A stretch of DNA of 17,960 bases, taken from NCBI GenBank assembly GCA_002492415.1, contig DKYK01000060.1, positions 1 to 17,960 of the forward strand. Direction: 5' to 3'. The notes under the pieces were generated by a model. The model worked only from the letters and a program-made list of their open reading frames with translations. It was not told the DNA's origin and made no database searches. The translations under genes and the position numbers were made by a program. Below, piece by piece: positions 7,571-15,985 of the stretch. This DNA comes from Christensenella sp. UBA7102. Lineage in GTDB: Bacteria; Bacillota; Clostridia; Christensenellales; UBA1750. Positions within the stretch are counted from its first letter, which is position 1; each line of letters starts with the position of its first letter.

Positions 7571-9436
7571 TTATTTGTCATGAAAAAAGGCGAACACGGC
7601 CTCGGCCGCGGGTCGGTTCATGCCGGGCGCCTCCATCAGCTCCTCAAGCGATGCGTTTTGCATTGCCTCCAGGTTAGGGAAGTGCGTCAGCAGCGCACGC
7701 CGCCGCGTGGCGCCGATGCCGGGAATCTCCTCCAGCCGGCTGGCGACGGAGCGCTTTGCGCGCAGCCCGCGGTGGTGCGTGATGGCAAAGCGGTGCGCCT
7801 CGTCGCGGATGCGCTGGATGAGCCGCAGCGCCTCGGAATGCTCGTCCAGGCGGATGGGGTCGTCCCGGCCGGGCAGATAGATCTCCTCCAGGCGCTTGGC
7901 CAGGCCGAACATCGCGGGATATTTTTCCATGGGTACCGCGTGCATCGCGTCCTGTGCAAAGCGCAGCTGCTCCGGGCCGCCGTCGATGAGCACCAGGTCG
8001 GGAAGGTCTGCGAAACCGTCGGGCAGCACGCCCTTTTTCTGCGCCTCCAGCCGCTCGCGCTCGCCGCGCGTAAACCTGCGCCCGATCACCTCCGCCATGG
8101 AGGCAAAGTCGTTCGCTCCCACCACCGTTTTGATGCGGTAGTGCCGGTACTGCGAGCGCGCGGGCTGCCCGTCGATGGCCACCACCATGGAGGCCACGGA
8201 CAGCGTGCCCTGCGTATTGGAAATGTCATAGCCCTCGATGCGCCGGGGGGTGAAGTCCAATCCCAGCGCGTCGGCCAGCTCCTTGCATGCGCCCACGGTG
8301 CGCGCTTTCTGCTTGACAAACTGCTCGCGGCGCTTCTGCGCGATATCGCCCGCGTTCTTGCGCGCCATTTCCACCAGGCGCACCTTCTCGCCGCGCTTGG
8401 GCACGGCAATGTGCACGCGGCTGCCTTTTTTTTCACTGAGCAGCTTTTCCATCACTTCCAGATCCTCGCATTCTTCGCCCAGCAGGATCTCCTTGGGGAT
8501 ATAGGGCGCGTTGTCATAGTACTGCAGCAGAAACATGACAAGGCTCTCTTCCTGCTGCGCCTCGGCGCGCTGCATGATGAAATGGTCGTTGCCCAATATC
8601 TTGCCCTCGCGCATGAAGATGACCTCCACGACGGCGTCCACGCCGTCGCTCGCCACCGCAATGACGTCCTGATCGCCGCCGGCCACCGCGATGGCCTTCT
8701 GCTTCTGCAGCACCTGCTCCATGGCCGTGACGCGGTCGCGATACATCGCGGCCCTTTCAAACTCCCAATTCTTCGCGGCCTCCTCCATCTTGCGCCGCAG
8801 GTGCTCCACCACATCCTCGTGGCGGCCGTTGAGAAACGCGATGATCTCATCCAGCATCTGCCGGTACTGACCGGGCATCACGTTGCCCGTACAGGGCGCC
8901 AGGCACAGCCCCATCTGATAGCGGATGCAGGGGCGGTGCTTTCCACCCACTCCTTTGCCAAAGGAAAACTCGTGTCGGCAGGTGCGCAGCGGGAAGGAAT
9001 TGTGCAACACCTCCAGCACGTCGCGCACCACCGTCGCGCCGATGTACGGGCCAAAGTACTTCGCTCCGTCCTTTTCGATGCGCCGCACCAGCTCCACGCG
9101 CGGGTAGTCCTGCTTTAAGTCAATGCGGATGTACGGATATTGCTTATCGTCCTTGAGCAGTATGTTGTAATACGGGCGATACTTTTTGATGAGATTGCAC
9201 TCTAAAATCAGCGCCTCCAGCTCCGTGTCGCACAGGATGATGTCAAAATCCTCAATATTGGCCACCATCGCGCGCACCTTGGGCGTGTGGTCGCGCGAGG
9301 AGTGAAAATACTGGCGCACGCGGTTTTTCAGATTCACCGCTTTGCCCACGTAAATGACCTCGCCGCCCTTTTTCATCTGATAGACGCCCGGGCTTTCAGG
9401 CAGCTGCGAGATCTTGAATTCTAGCGTCTGGTTCAT
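7571..9436 (-). CDS. uvrC: Excinuclease ABC subunit C
   Basis: UvrC makes the two incisions around DNA damage in nucleotide excision repair after UvrA and UvrB load on the lesion. All 621 residues are present. The GIY-YIG nuclease (residues about 15-95) shows GVY and IYVGKA with an Arg in the KNRVRQYF segment. A Cys-rich segment (RTCRHEF...RPCIRYQMGLCLAPC) follows. The UVR domain that contacts UvrB lies near residues 200-235. The RNase H-like C-terminal nuclease has EGYDISNTQG and LVLIDGG, and ends in tandem helix-hairpin-helix motifs (EIPGIGATRRRALL, LMEAPGMNRPAAEAVF). The ATG at 9436 has GGAGG close upstream. It lies 69 bases after the DUF4129-like gene, where I see no convincing promoter, so it may be read from the envelope operon. 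No terminator is visible after its stop codon. Confidence 0.97.
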   Translation of the reverse strand: MNQTLEFKISQLPESPGVYQMKKGGEVIYVGKAVNLKNRVRQYFHSSRDHTPKVRAMVANIEDFDIILCDTELEALILECNLIKKYRPYYNILLKDDKQYPYIRIDLKQDYPRVELVRRIEKDGAKYFGPYIGATVVRDVLEVLHNSFPLRTCRHEFSFGKGVGGKHRPCIRYQMGLCLAPCTGNVMPGQYRQMLDEIIAFLNGRHEDVVEHLRRKMEEAAKNWEFERAAMYRDRVTAMEQVLQKQKAIAVAGGDQDVIAVASDGVDAVVEVIFMREGKILGNDHFIMQRAEAQQEESLVMFLLQYYDNAPYIPKEILLGEECEDLEVMEKLLSEKKGSRVHIAVPKRGEKVRLVEMARKNAGDIAQKRREQFVKQKARTVGACKELADALGLDFTPRRIEGYDISNTQGTLSVASMVVAIDGQPARSQYRHYRIKTVVGANDFASMAEVIGRRFTRGERERLEAQKKGVLPDGFADLPDLVLIDGGPEQLRFAQDAMHAVPMEKYPAMFGLAKRLEEIYLPGRDDPIRLDEHSEALRLIQRIRDEAHRFAITHHRGLRAKRSVASRLEEIPGIGATRRRALLTHFPNLEAMQNASLEELMEAPGMNRPAAEAVFAFFHDK

Positions 9437-9505
9437 GCTTCCTCCGTATCCGAAACATTTCTTGGCGTTTATTAACCCACGATTTCAGGCAAAAAGCATG
9501 GCTGT

Positions 9506-10741
9506 TCAGCCCTTGAGGTAGCTTCGGTAGGCTTCCGCTTCCTGCTCCGTTATGTCGCTGTCGGAATAGCGCGTGCGGTTATAGAGACGGGCAAAGGCCT
9601 CGTCCTTCTGCGCGCGGACGCACAGTTCCTCGGGTGTGAGATTTCCCGCGTCGGGCGCTGCGCGCTGCTGCTGTTCGAGCAGATGGCGGTAGACCGCGCG
9701 CACGCGCTGGTCCGGTGTGAGCGCGCCCCAGCGCCGCGGCGGCGCAAACAGCCTGCGCGCCCGGCGCTTCATTTCGTCGCGCAGCTGCCGGCCCATGCTC
9801 TGCGCGGTCATCAACTGCTCGCTTTCCTCGGCATATTCCTCCCCCGTGCCCGAGCCGAAGCCGTACAGCCACTGCGTCAGCGCCGCGCCCAGCCGACGGA
9901 TGCCCTTCCAAACCGCCCAGCCGACGAACGCAGCCAGCGCCAGCAGCGCCGCGATGGCCACGGCATAGAGCAATATGTTGCCCGCCATCTCCAGCCAAGG
10001 AGGCAGCGTCCTCTCCTGACCGCCCAGCGCACTCAGGTCCATCCGGCCGGCAGCCTGGTCGGATGGCGCCGTCTCGGACACGGCGCCCTTGCCGTCAAAC
10101 AGGCTGAGGATGGCCGAGATCAACCAGCGCAGGCCATTCCAGACGGCGCTTTGCAGCGGGCGGAAGAACACCGCCAGCGACAGCACCGCCGCAAAGCCCC
10201 ACGCCAGCGCCTGGTTGCCGCGCATCATGCGCCCGGTCTGCCCGCCGGCGTTCTCCTGAACGGACTTGCGATTCAGGAGCAGCACGCTGAGAATCAGGTA
10301 GCCGTATGCCACATAGCCGATCTGCTGCTTGGCACTTTGGCACAGGTTGATCAGCGCAACCAGATAGGTCAGCCCGCAGGCCGTCAGCCCGACGGGCAGC
10401 AGGCGCGCGTCCACCAGCTTCGTTTCGGGGTTTGACCAGTCGTGCCGCGCGCCCAGCACCGTCGCTGCGGCGCCCAGCAGCGCCAGCAAAGCGTTCCAGT
10501 TTCCGTAGGGCAGCAGCATGCTGGCGGCCGCCGCCAGCGCCAGCGCCGCCAGCAGCCCGACGAGCGCCCTGCGCTCCTTGACATATCCCGAAACCGCATA
10601 GCCCGCGGCACAGCTGAGCGCGAGCATACCCGCCCCCGCCAGCGGCGAGCGCCCCGCAAAATCCGCCGCGAGGAGCACCACGCTGGCGCATGTCAGCGCG
10701 AGGGTTCCCGCGTAAAGCAACAGCCGCAATGCCTTTTTCAC
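9506..10741 (-). CDS. Multi-pass membrane protein with C-terminal DUF4129-like domain
   Basis: This 411-residue protein is the third member of a MoxR-DUF58-DUF4129 module. Roughly eight hydrophobic segments lie between residues 5 and 215. A soluble loop of about 40-50 residues follows, then a further membrane segment at about 252-276. The charged C-terminal region (about 330-411) contains RVRAVYRHLLE, TPEEL and RLYNRTRYSDSDITEQEAEAY, which match the usual DUF4129 pattern. TgpA-type proteins have the same order but carry a transglutaminase core in the long extracytoplasmic loop; here that loop is far too short, and no Cys-His-Asp core is seen. The GTG at 10741 overlaps the DUF58 stop codon (GTGA) and follows a G-rich ribosome site. 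Assignment rests on the C-terminal motif and context; its molecular role is unknown. Confidence 0.82.
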   Translation of the reverse strand: MKKALRLLLYAGTLALTCASVVLLAADFAGRSPLAGAGMLALSCAAGYAVSGYVKERRALVGLLAALALAAAASMLLPYGNWNALLALLGAAATVLGARHDWSNPETKLVDARLLPVGLTACGLTYLVALINLCQSAKQQIGYVAYGYLILSVLLLNRKSVQENAGGQTGRMMRGNQALAWGFAAVLSLAVFFRPLQSAVWNGLRWLISAILSLFDGKGAVSETAPSDQAAGRMDLSALGGQERTLPPWLEMAGNILLYAVAIAALLALAAFVGWAVWKGIRRLGAALTQWLYGFGSGTGEEYAEESEQLMTAQSMGRQLRDEMKRRARRLFAPPRRWGALTPDQRVRAVYRHLLEQQQRAAPDAGNLTPEELCVRAQKDEAFARLYNRTRYSDSDITEQEAEAYRSYLKG

Positions 10742-11817
10742 GCCGCCGCCCCCTTTTCGATGGGCACAAGGCTGACCGTGTTTCCCTGAGCCCGCAGCGC
10801 ATCCAGCTGCGCGCGCAGCAAATCGTTTTCATACCCCGTCAGAATTACCACGTCCGCGTCCTGCATCAGCGGCATGCGGCTCAAAAACACATGGAAGGGC
10901 AGCACGCGCTTGATGACCAGCCGCGCGCACACCTCCAGCAGCAGCTCGCTCTGCTGCGCGCCCGAGGCGGGCTGCAGAAACACCGTGTTCTCCTCATAGG
11001 GCCTGGCGCAGCCATTGGAGCCAAAGCCCACCTCCAGGCCGTCCTCCAGCGCATAGCACATGATGGACGCGGCCAGGCGAATGCCCTGCTCCACCATTGC
11101 GCGATCCCTTTCATCCGCGCCATCCCATTGGTTCTCGCGCGGCACGACGTTGAGCAACACCACCAGGCGACTGGCCGCGGTAAAGTCGTGCTGCTTGACC
11201 TTGAGCTGACCGGTGCGGGCATACGCGCCCCAGTGCACGTCGCGGATGGCGTCGCCCGGATGATAATCGCGGATGCCGTTGTAAAGAAACAGATCGGGAT
11301 GGATAAAGCGCTTGACGATGGCTTCGCCCTGCCAGCGCGAGGCAGGCAGCTTCACCTGGTCGCGCGGCAGCAGGCGCGGGTAGACGATGAGCTGCCGGTT
11401 CATGCTGCGCTCCACCGTGGATTGGTTGAGTCCCAGCAAATCTCCCACCGTCACCGCGTAGGAGTTGAAGGCATAATAGCCCCGATGCATCGCCCGCACG
11501 CGGTGGACGCGGCGCACGCGCTGCCACGGCCCCATAAAAAACACCGACCGGTGGTACCGCTGCGCGCCGATCTCCAGATTCTCCTGCTTGCCAAACAGCA
11601 GCTCGCTGGGCATGCGCGTCTCGATGCGCAGCAGGGGCACGGGCAGTATGCGGCGGTTTTCGATGATTTCCACCATCTGCGTCTCCTCGCCCTCGAACAG
11701 CCTCGTGCGGGCGAACTGCCGATCCACCGTAATGCCGCGATGTCCCGCGCGCTTGAAGAGCAGCATCTGCCCCAGAATCAGCGCGCCGGCCATCAGCAGC
11801 ACAAAGAACACATTCAT
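10738..11817 (-). CDS. DUF58 domain-containing protein
   Basis: This 359-residue protein has one N-terminal membrane segment (residues 2-21). A beta-rich middle part and the DUF58 core follow. The family signature is clear: RDYHPGD at residues 183-189 and WGAYARTG at 196-203, followed by the Lys-rich QLKVKQHD. The C-terminal part resembles the von Willebrand A-like fold proposed for the family, with a VVLLNV strand and an ILTGYE strand near the end. DUF58 proteins are nearly always encoded beside MoxR ATPases and are thought to be their targets. Many relatives have two N-terminal membrane segments, and here I see one. It starts 12 bases after the MoxR stop codon and overlaps the DUF4129-like gene by 4 bases. 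Biochemical function is not established. Confidence 0.93.
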   Translation of the reverse strand: MNVFFVLLMAGALILGQMLLFKRAGHRGITVDRQFARTRLFEGEETQMVEIIENRRILPVPLLRIETRMPSELLFGKQENLEIGAQRYHRSVFFMGPWQRVRRVHRVRAMHRGYYAFNSYAVTVGDLLGLNQSTVERSMNRQLIVYPRLLPRDQVKLPASRWQGEAIVKRFIHPDLFLYNGIRDYHPGDAIRDVHWGAYARTGQLKVKQHDFTAASRLVVLLNVVPRENQWDGADERDRAMVEQGIRLAASIMCYALEDGLEVGFGSNGCARPYEENTVFLQPASGAQQSELLLEVCARLVIKRVLPFHVFLSRMPLMQDADVVILTGYENDLLRAQLDALRAQGNTVSLVPIEKGAAA

Positions 11818-11829
11818 GACGCCACCGCC

Positions 11830-12780
11830 TTATCGATCGATCGTTTCGGTGGGCACGGGCACAGAGGCCAGCGCCTGCTGCACCGCCTCGGCCGCCCGAC
11901 CGCGCTGTCCGTAGGCCGTGCGCAGAATCATGCGATGGGCGAGCACGGGCTCCACCATGCGCTTGACGTCCTCGGGCGTGACGTAATCGCGCCCCTCCAT
12001 CGCGGCGCGGGCCTGACACACGCGCATCAGGGCCAGCGCCGCGCGCGGGCTGGCGCCCAGCAGCACGTCGTCGATCTTTCGCGTCTTTTCGCAGATTGCG
12101 CCGATGTAGCGCAGCAGATCCTCATGGACGCTCACCTGCCGCACCGCCGCCTGCGCCTGCAGAATGCGCTCCGCGCTCGCCACGGGCGCGAGCTGCTCCT
12201 GCGGCACGTCCTCCTTAAAGCGCGCCAGTATGCGCGCCTGCTCCTCCACCGTGGGGTAGCCCATGCTCAGCTTGACCATGAAGCGGTCCAGCTGCGCCTC
12301 GGGCAGCGGAAAGGTGCCCTGCGTCTCGACCGGATTCTGCGTGGCGATGACGAAAAAGGGCTGCGGCAGCGGATAGGTCACGCCGTCGCAGGAGACCTGC
12401 TTTTCCTCCATACACTCCAGCATGGAGGACTGGGCGCGGGGCGTGGCGCGGTTGATCTCGTCCGCGAGCACCACGTTGGCAAATACCGGGCCGGGCTTGA
12501 ATGTGAACTCCGCCGTCTTGGGGCTGAACACCGACATGCCCGTCACGTCGCCGGGCAGCAGGTCGGGCGTAAACTGGATGCGCGAGAACCGCGCGTCCAG
12601 CGAACGCGCCAGCGCCCGGGTCAGCAGCGTCTTGCCTGTGCCGGGCACATCCTCCAGCAAAACGTTCCCTCCCGCGAGCAATGCCGCCAGCACCTTGTCC
12701 ACGACCTCCTCCTTGCCCACGATCACGCGGGAAATATTGCCGCGCAGGCTGTCCGCCAGTGCCTTGATGCTCACATCCAT
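11830..12780 (-). CDS. MoxR family AAA+ ATPase
   Basis: MoxR ATPases are chaperone-like AAA+ proteins that work with VWA or DUF58 partners. This one is 316 residues, the usual length. Walker A is DVPGTGKT (44-51) and Walker B is VVLADE (103-108). Sensor 1 lies in ATQNP (146-150), the family motif LDRF is at 164-167, and GASPRA is the sensor 2 region. The ATG at 12780 follows CAGGAGGG with a 7-base spacer, 24 bases after the PBP stop codon. The gene is in the same unit as the DUF58 and DUF4129-like genes. A role in envelope assembly or remodelling is suggested by the neighbouring RodA and PBP genes, but this is inference. Confidence 0.95.
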   Translation of the reverse strand: MDVSIKALADSLRGNISRVIVGKEEVVDKVLAALLAGGNVLLEDVPGTGKTLLTRALARSLDARFSRIQFTPDLLPGDVTGMSVFSPKTAEFTFKPGPVFANVVLADEINRATPRAQSSMLECMEEKQVSCDGVTYPLPQPFFVIATQNPVETQGTFPLPEAQLDRFMVKLSMGYPTVEEQARILARFKEDVPQEQLAPVASAERILQAQAAVRQVSVHEDLLRYIGAICEKTRKIDDVLLGASPRAALALMRVCQARAAMEGRDYVTPEDVKRMVEPVLAHRMILRTAYGQRGRAAEAVQQALASVPVPTETIDR

Positions 12781-12804
12781 GTTCGTGCCCTCCTGTTTTT
12801 TTGT

Positions 12805-14220
12805 TTATTCCACGATGTCAATGGCTTTTTTCATGATCTTGCCTGCGAGCCTGCCCGCAACCGAGCCGCCCGAGCCGCCGTTTTCCACCACCACGGCGAT
12901 GGCGTAAGGGTGCTCCTCTTCCGCGCAGTAGCCCACGTACCAGGCATGGGGGCTGTATCTTCCGCCCGAAGAGTTGACCTGCGCGGTGCCCGTTTTGCCC
13001 GCGATGGAATGGCCCTCCACCGCGGCGCGCGCACCCGTGCCCTCCGCGACGGTGGCCAGCATGTACTCTTCGAGAATCGCCGCGTTCTGCGGACTGAAGC
13101 ACTGCAGGTAATTCTTCGTATTCAGGCTGTTTTTGACGCCGCCCGCGCTGTCGGACACCGTCATGACCAGCTGCGGTTCCACCATCCAGCCGCCGTTGCC
13201 CACCGCGCCCGCGATCATGGCCATGTGCAGCGGCACCGCGGTCAGGCGGCCCTGCCCCACGCCCGTCCACGCCAATTCGCCCGCATCGGGAATCTCGCGC
13301 GGGAACAGCGATTCGTAGACGATCAGGTCGTCAAACAGAAAGTTGCCGTTGAAGCCCATCTTTTCGGCGGTGGCGCGCAGCTTGTCCTCTCCCAGCTCCA
13401 TCGCCAGCTGGCCGAAGGCGATGTTGCAGGACTTGGTGAACGCCTCCTTGAGCGTGATGGTGCCGTGACCCTCGCCGTCGGTGTCGGTCAGGCGGTTTTC
13501 CTCGTCGATCTGGTAGGTGCCCTCACAGGTAAAGGTGCGCTCGGTGACGCCTGGAATGTTTTCCAGCGCGCAGGCCAGCGTCACGATCTTAAAGATGGAG
13601 CCCGGCGCGTACCGCCCCTGCGTGGCGCGGTTGAGCAGCACGCCGTTGTCCTGCTCCAGATCCTCAAAGTTTTCCGGGTGTTTGGCGTCGTACTCCGGGC
13701 TGGAATACAGCGCCAGCACCTCGCCGGTCTCATAGTTGATCACCGCGACCGCCCCATCGTTTTCGTCGGGAAACACCTCGGCAATATAGGTCTGCAGCGC
13801 CGCATCGATGGTCAGCGTCACGTCGCTGCCCTTGCGCTTTTGCTGGAAGATCTGCGCCGCGCGGTCGAATATATTGGCGTTGAAACCCAGCAAGTCCGCT
13901 GCCAGGAAGGTTTCCGCGCCGGTGGGCACCTGCGCGTTGGCGTCGCCGATGACATGGGACACGGCCTTGCGGGTATCCCGGTCGGTGGGATAAACGCGCT
14001 CGCCGTCCGCGTCGCTGGTGACAAGCACGGCGCCGTTGCGGTCGAGGATGTCGCCGGCGATCACGGTCTTCTTGGCCGCGCGCAGGCGGGTATTGTAGGG
14101 CGTGGTGAACCACCGGCTGCCATAGTTATACACCGCATAAAAGAAGTAGCCGCCCAGCGCAATGAACATCACCAGCACCGCGCACAGTACCGCGCGGGCG
14201 TTCTTTTTGATCTCCCTCAC
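12805..14220 (-). CDS. pbpA: Class B penicillin-binding protein (PbpA/FtsI-like transpeptidase)
   Basis: This is a D,D-transpeptidase that cross-links peptidoglycan, anchored by one N-terminal membrane segment (about residues 10-31). The 471 residues start at a GTG (14220) that overlaps the rodA stop codon as GTGA, with GGAGGGAGG upstream. TPYNTR and the GDILDRNG segment (56-63) are typical of class B enzymes. The catalytic motifs are intact: SIFK with Ser208 and Lys211, SCN at 264-266, and KTG at 409-411. The N-terminal pedestal is short and there are no PASTA repeats, so it resembles the actinobacterial PbpA type more than a long PBP2 or a PASTA-bearing FtsI. It is coupled to the SEDS gene upstream, its expected polymerase partner. 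Whether it works in elongation, division or sporulation cannot be told. Confidence 0.94.
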   Translation of the reverse strand: MREIKKNARAVLCAVLVMFIALGGYFFYAVYNYGSRWFTTPYNTRLRAAKKTVIAGDILDRNGAVLVTSDADGERVYPTDRDTRKAVSHVIGDANAQVPTGAETFLAADLLGFNANIFDRAAQIFQQKRKGSDVTLTIDAALQTYIAEVFPDENDGAVAVINYETGEVLALYSSPEYDAKHPENFEDLEQDNGVLLNRATQGRYAPGSIFKIVTLACALENIPGVTERTFTCEGTYQIDEENRLTDTDGEGHGTITLKEAFTKSCNIAFGQLAMELGEDKLRATAEKMGFNGNFLFDDLIVYESLFPREIPDAGELAWTGVGQGRLTAVPLHMAMIAGAVGNGGWMVEPQLVMTVSDSAGGVKNSLNTKNYLQCFSPQNAAILEEYMLATVAEGTGARAAVEGHSIAGKTGTAQVNSSGGRYSPHAWYVGYCAEEEHPYAIAVVVENGGSGGSVAGRLAGKIMKKAIDIVE

Positions 14221-15494
14221 GGCTGCCACGCCTCCCTCCGGCGCGCCATGCGCCACTGGCTCTCGTCCTGTTCGCCCACCACGATGGACACGCCCTGCAG
14301 CATGCCCAGCATCAGCATACAGCTGAGCATGGAGGATCCGCCGTAGCTGATGAAAGGCAGCGTAACGCCCGTCAGCGGCACCATCTTGATGACGCCGCCC
14401 AAAATCATGAAGGTCTGCAGCGCAAGGGAGGTCACCGTGCCCACCGCAAGCAGCGCATGGAAGGAAGATCGCGCCCGCATCGCCAGCAGCATGCCGCGGA
14501 TAAACAGCAGCACGTACAGCGCGATGACCGTCAGCCCCACGATAATGCCAAACTCCTCGCACACGGCAGAAAAAATGAAGTCGCTCTCCACAACGGGCAC
14601 GGATTTACTCGCCGAACCCAGGCCCAGCCCCAGCCCCGACATGCCGCCCGAGGCGATGGCGATGAGCGACTGCACGATCTGGTAGCCGCCGTCCTGCGGC
14701 GTCGCCCAGGGGTCCTGCCAGATGGCCACGCGCGTCTGCACGTGCGGAAAGAGCTTATACATGACGACCGACCCGCCCGCAGCCGCCAGCAGACCGGACA
14801 GGCACAGCAGCCAGTTGCTTGTGGCGGTAAAGTACACCACGATGCACACGATGAAGCAGATGAGCACCGCGCCCAGGTCCTTTTGCAGCACGATCAGCCC
14901 GACGCACGCCACCGCGAACAGGCCCACCGGCAGCAGTTGACCGATGGTGCGCTTTTCACTCAGATCCATCGCCAGGCACAGAATCAGCGCCACCTTGACG
15001 AACTCAGAGGGCTGCAGGGAGAAAAATTTCAGATCAATCCAATTCTTCGCGCCGTAGGTTTCCTTTCCAATGACCAGCGTCAACGCGAGCAGCAGTACCG
15101 ATACCCCCATAACCGGCAGCCGTAGCACCCGCCAGTGCCGAAAGCGCGCCACCAGAAAGGTCATGCACACCATCGCCATCACACCCACGCCGTAGAACAG
15201 CAGCTGCTTGAGCGCCTTGTCCGGCGCCAGCCGATAGAGCATAATCAGCCCCACGCCGCACAAAAAATTTGCCACGATCAGTATGTACTTATCCATGTGC
15301 GGAAAGGCCCTGCCCAGCAGCAGCACCTGCGCAACCAGGATCAGCGGCACCGACACCGCCAGGATCAGCGACACCGGGTCGAACCCATCGTAAAGCGCCA
15401 GCAGAATGAACGCCGTCGCCTCAAACAGCGTCATTGCCAGCAGAATCCAGTCTATATCGGGTTTTTTCAGCGCCCCTTGCTTATTCTGCGTCAT
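14217..15494 (-). CDS. rodA: SEDS-family peptidoglycan glycosyltransferase (RodA/FtsW-like)
   Basis: SEDS proteins polymerise glycan strands from lipid II in the membrane. The 425 residues contain about ten membrane segments. Family landmarks are KNWIDLKFFSLQPSEFVKVAL (about 150-170), KDLGAVL (205-211), ESDFIFSAVCEEFG with Asp305 where the family has a conserved essential Asp, and LPFISYGGSSML (379-390). The ATG at 15494 was chosen because GGAGGAGACG precedes it and the frame upstream of it is unrelated sequence inside the FHA gene. It overlaps the FHA gene by 14 bases and pbpA by 4, so all three are probably translated in a coupled way. FtsW and SpoVE have similar features, so RodA is the preferred name because of the gene order. 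Confidence 0.93.
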   Translation of the reverse strand: MTQNKQGALKKPDIDWILLAMTLFEATAFILLALYDGFDPVSLILAVSVPLILVAQVLLLGRAFPHMDKYILIVANFLCGVGLIMLYRLAPDKALKQLLFYGVGVMAMVCMTFLVARFRHWRVLRLPVMGVSVLLLALTLVIGKETYGAKNWIDLKFFSLQPSEFVKVALILCLAMDLSEKRTIGQLLPVGLFAVACVGLIVLQKDLGAVLICFIVCIVVYFTATSNWLLCLSGLLAAAGGSVVMYKLFPHVQTRVAIWQDPWATPQDGGYQIVQSLIAIASGGMSGLGLGLGSASKSVPVVESDFIFSAVCEEFGIIVGLTVIALYVLLFIRGMLLAMRARSSFHALLAVGTVTSLALQTFMILGGVIKMVPLTGVTLPFISYGGSSMLSCMLMLGMLQGVSIVVGEQDESQWRMARRREAWQP

Positions 15495-15954
15495 TCGTCT
15501 CCTCCAAGCACAGGCGAAACACCAGTCCGCCCATCTGTATCTCCGATCCCTCCTGCGCCGTGGCTCGGCGCTGCACGACCTGTCCGTCCACCACCACAAA
15601 GGCGCGACCCACCGGCACAACGCTCATGCCGTCTCGCTCCATGTTCAGTATGCAGTGCACGCGCTCGAGTGAGTGTGCGCGCAGCGTGACGTCGCATCGC
15701 CCGGCGCGTCCCACCGTCGTCTCCCCCTGCACGGCATATCGCTTGCCGCGCTTGATCTTCCGATCCTCATCCGAGAGCAGCACGAGCGTGGCGTTAATGC
15801 CTGTGCCCGCCTGCCCGATCTCAGCCTGCACCTGCCGCTCGATGCGGATCTCCCGCGTCACCGACAGCACCATGCGCGCCAATATAAACAGCGCCAGCGC
15901 AATGAACCAATACTTTGCGATGGCGGAAAGCAGTTCATATGCCGTTGCATTCAT
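15481..15954 (-). CDS. Membrane-anchored FHA domain protein
   Basis: This 157-residue protein has one N-terminal membrane segment (about residues 15-31), a short linker and a C-terminal FHA domain (about 55-150). FHA domains normally bind phosphothreonine. VGR (81-83) and His100 are kept. The usual SRxH reads ERVH, so the phosphate-contacting Ser is Glu97, and the usual NGT is replaced around residues 116-119. The layout and the neighbouring rodA and pbpA recall the actinobacterial fhaB-rodA-pbpA cluster, but no Ser/Thr kinase or phosphatase gene is in the window. The ATG at 15954 has GGAGGG and GGGG upstream, and a longer frame up to 16032 crosses the promoter. It is the first gene of the envelope unit. 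It is probably a scaffold; direct phospho-binding is doubtful. Confidence 0.87.
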   Translation of the reverse strand: MNATAYELLSAIAKYWFIALALFILARMVLSVTREIRIERQVQAEIGQAGTGINATLVLLSDEDRKIKRGKRYAVQGETTVGRAGRCDVTLRAHSLERVHCILNMERDGMSVVPVGRAFVVVDGQVVQRRATAQEGSEIQMGGLVFRLCLEETNDAE

Positions 15955-15985
15955 ATCCCCTGACTCCCTCCGTTTTCCTTTATTT

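Noticed and set aside
7490..9118. Plus-strand open frame of 542 codons
   Set aside because: It is antisense to uvrC, whose domains are all intact. No ribosome site or domain supports the plus-strand frame.
9437..9505. Promoter search upstream of uvrC
   Set aside because: TTGCCT and an AT-rich TTAATAAA are present but not at 16-18-base spacing, so no promoter was called.
9485..9512. Short GGCT/AGCC hairpin with a T-run after the DUF4129-like gene
   Set aside because: The stem is only 4 bp and the T-run is displaced. It is too weak to call as a terminator.
10690..14346. Plus-strand open frame of 1218 codons antisense to DUF58, MoxR and PBP genes
   Set aside because: The three minus-strand genes share one frame, and their GC-rich codon use avoids TTA, CTA and TCA, whose complements are stops. 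The frame therefore stays open by composition. Its translation is rich in His, Arg, Gln and Ala with no domain.
14221..14562. N-terminal extension of the PBP into the rodA gene
   Set aside because: That stretch is out-of-frame rodA sequence. The GTG at 14220 with GGAGGGAGG upstream gives the expected membrane anchor.
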